Part shown: one piece after another, positions 5,061 through 8,956 of the stretch | Position numbering within the stretch: position 1 is the first letter of the stretch | How the letters are laid out: each line of letters begins with the position of its first letter | From: Chloroflexota bacterium | GTDB taxonomy: Bacteria > Chloroflexota > Limnocylindria > Limnocylindrales > CSP1-4 | DNA: 8,956 nt | Assembly (NCBI GenBank): GCA_027457005.1 | Contig: DAIDTV010000052.1 | Span: 1-8,956 of the forward strand | Reading direction: 5' to 3' | Notes under the pieces: generated by a model | Seen by the model: only the letters and a program-made list of their open reading frames with translations | The model's database searches: none | What the model was told of the DNA's origin: nothing | Program-made: the position numbers and the translations under genes

Positions 5061-6305
5061 ATGGTGCCAGAGTCGCCGGGGGCGGGATCGCGGCTCACGG
5101 AGCGCGAGCGACGCTGGCTCGACGCGCTGCTCGTCCTTGGGACGCTCGCCGTCTCGCTGGTGCTCGTCGGCCTCCTGGCGAACATCCTGCTCTACTTCGG
5201 CGACATCCTCCTGGTCTTCTTCCTGGCCTGGCTGCTTGCGTTCGTCCTGTCGCCGGTCGCGAGCGTGCTCGAGCGGGTGACGCCGGGGCTGCCTCGCGGG
5301 CTGGCCGTCCTGCTGACGTACGGGCTGCTGCTGGTGGCGCTCCTGCTCGTGGCCGTCTACGTGGCGCAGGTGTTCACCAGCTCCCTCTCCGCCTTCGTCG
5401 CCAACGCTCCCGCGCTGCAGCGCAGCCTGCTGGACATCCTGCAGGCCAACCAGGGTCGCCTCGACCAGCTCGGGATCAAGATCGACGTGGCCGCCCAGGT
5501 GCAGACCTTCCTGCACGATCTGCCGTCGGTCGCTGCGCCCGTGTCGAGCTTCGCGCTCGCCGGGCTCGGGGTCCTGGGCAACCTGCTGATCATCCTGTTG
5601 CTGTCGCTGTACATGGTGCTCGACCGCGACCGCATCATGGCGTTCGGCGTGCGGCTGGTCCCGCCACAGTACGCGGAGGAGTTCCGGCTCTTCGAGCGCA
5701 CCGTCTCCCGCTCGTTCGGCGGGTTCCTGCGCGGGCAGGCCATCATGGGGCTGCTGTACGGGGGCCTCGCCGCGCTGGTCGGGATGACACTCGGGCTGCA
5801 GTACACGCCGGTCGTGGCCGCCGCGTCCGGCATCCTCCAGGCGATCCCCTTCTTCGGGCCGTTCGTGTCGTGGGCGCCCCCGGTCATCGTGGCGATGCTG
5901 ACCAAGCCGGGCGCCATCCTCCCCGCCCTGGTGGTGATGGCGATCGGCTGGATGATCGTGATGAACGTGGTGCAGCCGCGCCTGATGGCGGGAGCGGTGG
6001 GGATCCACCCGCTGGTGGTGCTCGCCTCGGTGATCGTCGGCGGGAAGCTGGCGGGCATCCCGGGCGCGATCTTCGGGATCCCGGTCGCGGCGGTCGTGTC
6101 GAGCTTCTTCTTCTACTACCTCAACCGCGCCACGGCCGACCCGAGGACGGTGGCGGCCCGGGCAGCCCGACGGGTGGCCCAGCGCGAGGGGCACACCGTG
6201 CGCGTGCCGGTTCCGCCGCCGCTGACCGACTCACTCACCGAGGTCCACGCGCGCGCCGATTTCGACCGGGAACCCGACGACACCGACCCGACGACCGTGG
6301 CGTGA
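5061..6305 (+). CDS. AI-2E family transporter (TqsA/PerM-like permease)
   Basis: 414-residue inner-membrane permease of the AI-2 exporter superfamily. Members include TqsA (AI-2 efflux), PerM and Na+/H+ antiporter-like proteins, so the substrate cannot be assigned. Two hydrophobic pairs lie at about 21-45, 48-66, 80-104 and 164-186. A soluble loop with LVPPQYAEEFRLFERTVSRSFGGFLRGQ follows, then the conserved IPFFGPFVSWAP (262-273), NVVQPRLMAGAVGIHPLVVL (302-321) and GGKLAGIPGAIFGIP (327-341). The tail after residue 355 is basic, then acidic, and probably cytoplasmic. Start ATG 5061 fits the TAGACT box upstream. It converges on the lipoprotein gene with only 12 bp between stop codons and no visible terminator there. 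Confidence 0.95.
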   Translation: MVPESPGAGSRLTERERRWLDALLVLGTLAVSLVLVGLLANILLYFGDILLVFFLAWLLAFVLSPVASVLERVTPGLPRGLAVLLTYGLLLVALLLVAVYVAQVFTSSLSAFVANAPALQRSLLDILQANQGRLDQLGIKIDVAAQVQTFLHDLPSVAAPVSSFALAGLGVLGNLLIILLLSLYMVLDRDRIMAFGVRLVPPQYAEEFRLFERTVSRSFGGFLRGQAIMGLLYGGLAALVGMTLGLQYTPVVAAASGILQAIPFFGPFVSWAPPVIVAMLTKPGAILPALVVMAIGWMIVMNVVQPRLMAGAVGIHPLVVLASVIVGGKLAGIPGAIFGIPVAAVVSSFFFYYLNRATADPRTVAARAARRVAQREGHTVRVPVPPPLTDSLTEVHARADFDREPDDTDPTTVA

Positions 6306-6317
6306 GCGCGGGGCGCG

Positions 6318-7007
6318 TCAGCCCTGCACGTGGTAGAGCGCCGCGGCGAGACCTGCGAACGTCGCCTGGTCGAGACCGGTACCGGTGACGGACCATGACG
6401 GGAACGCCCCGGCATCGACGTAGATGGCGTAGCCGCCGCCGGACCCGAGGGCGGTGAGCGTCCCGCTCTGATCGCCGAACGCCGAGGTCCCGAGCGGCTG
6501 TCCCTGTGGCGCGCAGCCGCCGGCGCCCTGGGCACAGACGGCACCCTCGTCGAGGGTGAGCAGCGCTCCGTTCGGACCCTTGTAGGTGATGTCCATGTGC
6601 CCGCCGTCACGCAGCGAGAACGAGCCGGTTTTCACGAACCAGCCGGCAGGCAGGACCGCGCAGTAGACCGCCCAGGTGACCTCCCCGGCGATCGCCTCGA
6701 AGAAGACGCGGTTGTCGTGGCTGCCGCTGCACGCGGAGGCGCCGGTCGCCGTGCCCGAGTCGGGCGGACCCTGCGACGCCGAGGGAAGCGCCGAGCTGAC
6801 CTCGGAGGCGGGTGCGACCGAGGGTGCGCCGCCCTGGGACGGTCCACCGGCCGGTGCGCTGGCGACGGCGATCCCGGAGGGGGCGCCCGACGCCGGTGCG
6901 GCTGCGCTGCCGGCCGGCGATTGGCTGGGGGGAGTGGTGCCGCCGCACCCGGCCGCGAGGGCGACCGAGAGCGCAAGGATGCCGGCCGGGCGCACCAGTG
7001 GGATCAC
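6318..7007 (-). CDS. Secreted lipoprotein of unknown function
   Basis: 229-residue protein with a type II signal peptide: Arg6, hydrophobic core 8-19, lipobox LAAGC with Cys21 as the lipidation site. Residues 24-90 are a low-complexity Ser/Pro/Ala/Gly linker typical of surface lipoproteins in GC-rich bacteria. The folded part (about 91-229) contains HDNRVFFEAIAGEVTWAVYC, LPAGWFVKTGSF and YVDAGAFPSWSVTGTGL, with four cysteines (93, 116, 158, 165) that could form two disulphides. I do not recognise a named domain. Start is GTG 7007: the signal peptide begins there and TAGGCT lies 6 nt upstream, so the start looks leaderless. It sits 32 nt downstream of the ABC ATPase gene on the same strand but has its own promoter. 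A link to the importer is possible, not shown. Confidence 0.85.
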   Translation of the reverse strand: MIPLVRPAGILALSVALAAGCGGTTPPSQSPAGSAAAPASGAPSGIAVASAPAGGPSQGGAPSVAPASEVSSALPSASQGPPDSGTATGASACSGSHDNRVFFEAIAGEVTWAVYCAVLPAGWFVKTGSFSLRDGGHMDITYKGPNGALLTLDEGAVCAQGAGGCAPQGQPLGTSAFGDQSGTLTALGSGGGYAIYVDAGAFPSWSVTGTGLDQATFAGLAAALYHVQG

Positions 7008-7013
7008 GCTGCG

Positions 7014-7043
7014 AGCCTAGCGTCCGTGACCGGTCGCGGTCAA
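7014..7043 (-). promoter_or_regulatory. Promoter of the lipoprotein gene
   Basis: TTGACC (7043-7038), an 18-bp spacer, then TAGGCT (7019-7014) on the minus strand, followed 6 nt later by GTG 7007. The -35 overlaps the stop codon (7042-7040) of the ABC ATPase gene. It is the best two-box promoter seen at any leaderless-type start here. Confidence 0.65.
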
Positions 7044-7816
7044 CCTGCCCCTCGCGCCACTGCCCCTCGCGCCACCAGCGCGGGATCGACGCCGAACACG
7101 CGGCGCACCAGGTGGGGCGCCAGCGCCACCTCCGGCGGTCCGTCGGCTACGATGCGGCCCCGGTCGAGCACGACCAGCCGGGGAAAGAAATGGGCGGCCA
7201 GCGCGACGTCGTGGAGCACGGCGACGACCGTCACGCCGTCGAGGGCGTTGAGCTCGGCCAGCAACTCCATGGTCGCCACCTGGTGGCGCAGGTCGAGATG
7301 GACGGTGGGCTCGTCGAGCAGCAGGCACGGGGCGTCCTGTGCCACCGCCATGCCCAGCAGCACCAGCTGGCGCTCGCCCAGCGAGAGCTCCCGCGCGTCA
7401 CGCCCGACCAGGTCGCCCAGCCCGACGCGGTCGATGGCACGCGAGACGGCGGCCCGGTCGTCCGCGCGAAGCCCGAGCAGCGGATGCTCGTGCGGCAGCC
7501 GCCCGAGCGCAACCAGCTCCTCGACCCGGATCGCGAACGGCACCGTGGCCTGCTGGGGGACCACGGCGACCCGCCGCGCGACGGCCTCGCGAGACAGCGA
7601 CTCGACCGCCACGCCGCCCAGCAGCACGGTCCCGGTCCGCTCGTGCGCCATGCCGGTGACGCAGCGGAGGACGGTCGACTTGCCCGCGCCGTTGGGCCCG
7701 ATGAGCGCGACCCGCTCGCCGGGCGCGATCGCCAGGTCGATGCCGTGCACCACCTCGCGGCCCCGGTAGGCGACGTGGACGCCGGCCAGCCGGATCCCGA
7801 CCGGCGCGGTGATCAC
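7040..7816 (-). CDS. FecE/BtuD-type ABC importer ATP-binding protein
   Basis: 258-residue cytoplasmic ATPase that powers uptake through the FecCD-type permease encoded just upstream; this class imports iron-siderophores, haem or cobalamin. Motifs: Walker A GPNGAGKST (40-48, Lys46), Q-loop VVPQQ (Gln88), signature ELSLGERQ (143-150), Walker B LLLDEP (165-170, Glu169), D-loop HLDLRHQ (173-179) and switch His202 in VLHDVALAAHF. The signature is LSLGE rather than the commoner LSGGE, a tolerated variant. The length is usual for the family. GTG 7816 overlaps the permease stop by 4 nt (GTGA), so the two are translationally coupled. About 20 Ala/Val/Arg-rich residues follow the core. The substrate cannot be decided from sequence. 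Confidence 0.95.
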   Translation of the reverse strand: MITAPVGIRLAGVHVAYRGREVVHGIDLAIAPGERVALIGPNGAGKSTVLRCVTGMAHERTGTVLLGGVAVESLSREAVARRVAVVPQQATVPFAIRVEELVALGRLPHEHPLLGLRADDRAAVSRAIDRVGLGDLVGRDARELSLGERQLVLLGMAVAQDAPCLLLDEPTVHLDLRHQVATMELLAELNALDGVTVVAVLHDVALAAHFFPRLVVLDRGRIVADGPPEVALAPHLVRRVFGVDPALVARGAVARGAG

Positions 7817-8934
7817 AGCTCGTACCCCGCTCGGGCCCGGCGCAGGATCCAGAGGAAGAACGGCGCGCCCACCAGGGCGGTGACGACCCCCACCGGGACG
7901 TCGCCCGGCATCCGCGCGAGCAGGTCGCAGGCGGCCAGGAACGCCCCTCCCCAGATCGCGGACAGCGGCAGCACCGCACGCGCGTTGGGACCGACGACCA
8001 GGCGCACCACGTGGGGCACGACCAGCCCGACGAACCCGATCAGCCCCGCGATCGCCACCGACGCCGCGGTGACCAGCGACGCGGCGCCGAGCAGCACGAT
8101 CCGCTCGCGCCGGACGTCCAGCCCGAGGTGTGCCGCGGTCTCCTCCCCCAGCAGCAGCGCATTGAGCGAGCGGCCGCGGGACAGGAGCACGGCGCCGCCC
8201 AGAGCCAGCGCGGGCAGCGCGGCCGCCAACTGGGGCCACGCAACGCCGTCGAAGCCGCCGAGCATGAAGAAGAAGATCTGGCGCAGGCCGTCGCCGGAGA
8301 GCCACATCGTGACCGCGAGCCCGGCGGCGAGCAGCGAGCTGACGGCGTACCCCGTGAGGAGCACGCCGGTCATCGAGGCCAGCTGGCCCGCGCGCGAGAG
8401 CCGGTACACGACGATCACCGCCACGAGCGCCCCCGCGAACGCCAGCCCCTGGAGCAGCCCGAACCCGAGCACGATCCCGCGGACCGGGATCAGCACGCCG
8501 AGCGCGGCCCCCAGTGCCGCGCCGCTGGCAGTCCCGAGGACGTAGGGGTCGGCGAGCGGGTTGCGGAGCAAGCCCTGGAAGGCGGTGCCGGCCAGCGCGA
8601 GCGACGCGCCGACGGCCATCGCGGCCAGCACGCGCGGCAGGCGAAGCTCCATCACGATCGTCGCGTCGGCCGCGGGCCAGGTCACCCGTCCCGGCCAGCC
8701 CAGGAGGTGACGGGCCAGGATCGCGATCGTGTCGGCGGGCGCAATCACCACCTCGCCGAGCCCGACGCCCGCCACCAGGACGGCGACCAGCGCGGCGAGG
8801 CCGAGGGCGCCAAGCGCGAGGGCCCGGCGCCGGGAGCGAGCCGGGATCGCATCGAGCTCGCCGGCCGCCGGAACCGTGCGCGCGCAGGTTGCGACGGCTG
8901 CCCCGGCCGCCGACGCGGCGCCTGCCGGCGCCAC
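7813..8934 (-). CDS. FecCD/BtuC-type ABC importer permease (start uncertain)
   Basis: Multi-span inner-membrane permease of the FecCD family for iron-siderophore, haem or vitamin B12 uptake, working as a dimer with the adjacent ATPase. Family landmarks are ELRLPRVLAAMAVGASLALAG, FQGLLRNPLADPYVLGTASG, LGEETAAHLGLDVRRER (the cytoplasmic ATPase-coupling loop), GLIGFVGLVVPHVVRL and the C-terminal GVVTALVGAPFFLWILRR. GTG 8934 gives 373 residues, slightly longer than the usual 330-350. The frame stays open to the window edge, so the true start may lie outside, or inside just before the first membrane span near RSRRRALALGALGL. The N-terminal 35 residues are Ala-rich and low complexity. No substrate-binding protein is in the window; in this family it is usually encoded next door, here probably beyond 8956. 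Confidence 0.93.
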   Translation of the reverse strand: MAPAGAASAAGAAVATCARTVPAAGELDAIPARSRRRALALGALGLAALVAVLVAGVGLGEVVIAPADTIAILARHLLGWPGRVTWPAADATIVMELRLPRVLAAMAVGASLALAGTAFQGLLRNPLADPYVLGTASGAALGAALGVLIPVRGIVLGFGLLQGLAFAGALVAVIVVYRLSRAGQLASMTGVLLTGYAVSSLLAAGLAVTMWLSGDGLRQIFFFMLGGFDGVAWPQLAAALPALALGGAVLLSRGRSLNALLLGEETAAHLGLDVRRERIVLLGAASLVTAASVAIAGLIGFVGLVVPHVVRLVVGPNARAVLPLSAIWGGAFLAACDLLARMPGDVPVGVVTALVGAPFFLWILRRARAGYEL

Positions 8935-8956
8935 CGCCCCGGCGACCCCGCCGAGG

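Noticed and set aside
4914..6194. 426-codon minus-strand frame opposite the AI-2E transporter gene
   Set aside because: His/Arg/Asp/Gln-rich shadow of a gene whose membrane spans and family motifs are intact on the plus strand.
6306..6317. GC palindrome-like gcgcggggcgcg between convergent stops as a terminator
   Set aside because: Too short to form a stable stem with a loop, and there is no T-run on either strand.
6812..8545. 577-codon plus-strand frame opposite the lipoprotein and ABC genes
   Set aside because: Low-complexity shadow. The minus strand carries full Walker and FecCD motifs over the same bases.

Overview
This is a GC-rich (about 70% by eye) bacterial chromosomal window with ordinary housekeeping genes on both flanks and one unusual non-coding/micropeptide locus in the middle. 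No phage, IS, CRISPR, tRNA or rRNA was seen. The base composition, the TAnnnT boxes placed 6-8 nt before start codons that lack a Shine-Dalgarno (leaderless-type starts), a DUF5317 membrane protein and a c-di-GMP riboswitch fit a GC-rich Chloroflexota (for example a Limnocylindria-like lineage) or an actinobacterium. The taxonomy is inference only.

Layout, left to right. 1-2161, minus strand: an amino-acid operon, hom (homoserine dehydrogenase) then thrC (threonine synthase, cut by the left edge). As read, hom carries a frameshift near 2041-2045 between its Rossmann N-terminus and the rest. 2162-2600: no convincing gene. It holds three perfect GTTCGTC repeats at 11-bp spacing (PhoP/PHO-box-like), a 19-bp palindrome and terminator-like hairpins. 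2648-3011, minus strand: promoter, 5' hairpin, cyclic-di-GMP-I (GEMM-I) riboswitch, strong Shine-Dalgarno, and two tandem single-span membrane micropeptides of 21 and 33 residues. This is the most interesting locus. 3045-3803, minus strand: a DUF5317 membrane protein with a repetitive Pro/Ala/Thr-rich tail. 3804-3981: divergent intergenic region. 3982-6305, plus strand: trpS (tryptophanyl-tRNA synthetase), then an AI-2E family transporter with its own promoter-like box. 6318-7007, minus strand: a secreted lipoprotein of unknown function, convergent with the transporter. 7040-8934, minus strand: the ATPase and permease of a FecCD/BtuCD-type importer (iron-siderophore, haem or cobalamin class), overlapping by 4 nt. 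Its binding protein is not in the window and may lie beyond the right edge.

How they work together: hom and thrC act in the aspartate-to-threonine pathway. The ABC pair forms one importer. The riboswitch leader should make production of the two micropeptides depend on c-di-GMP, which would tie them to a surface, motility or developmental switch. The other genes look like independent units, most with leaderless-type promoters.
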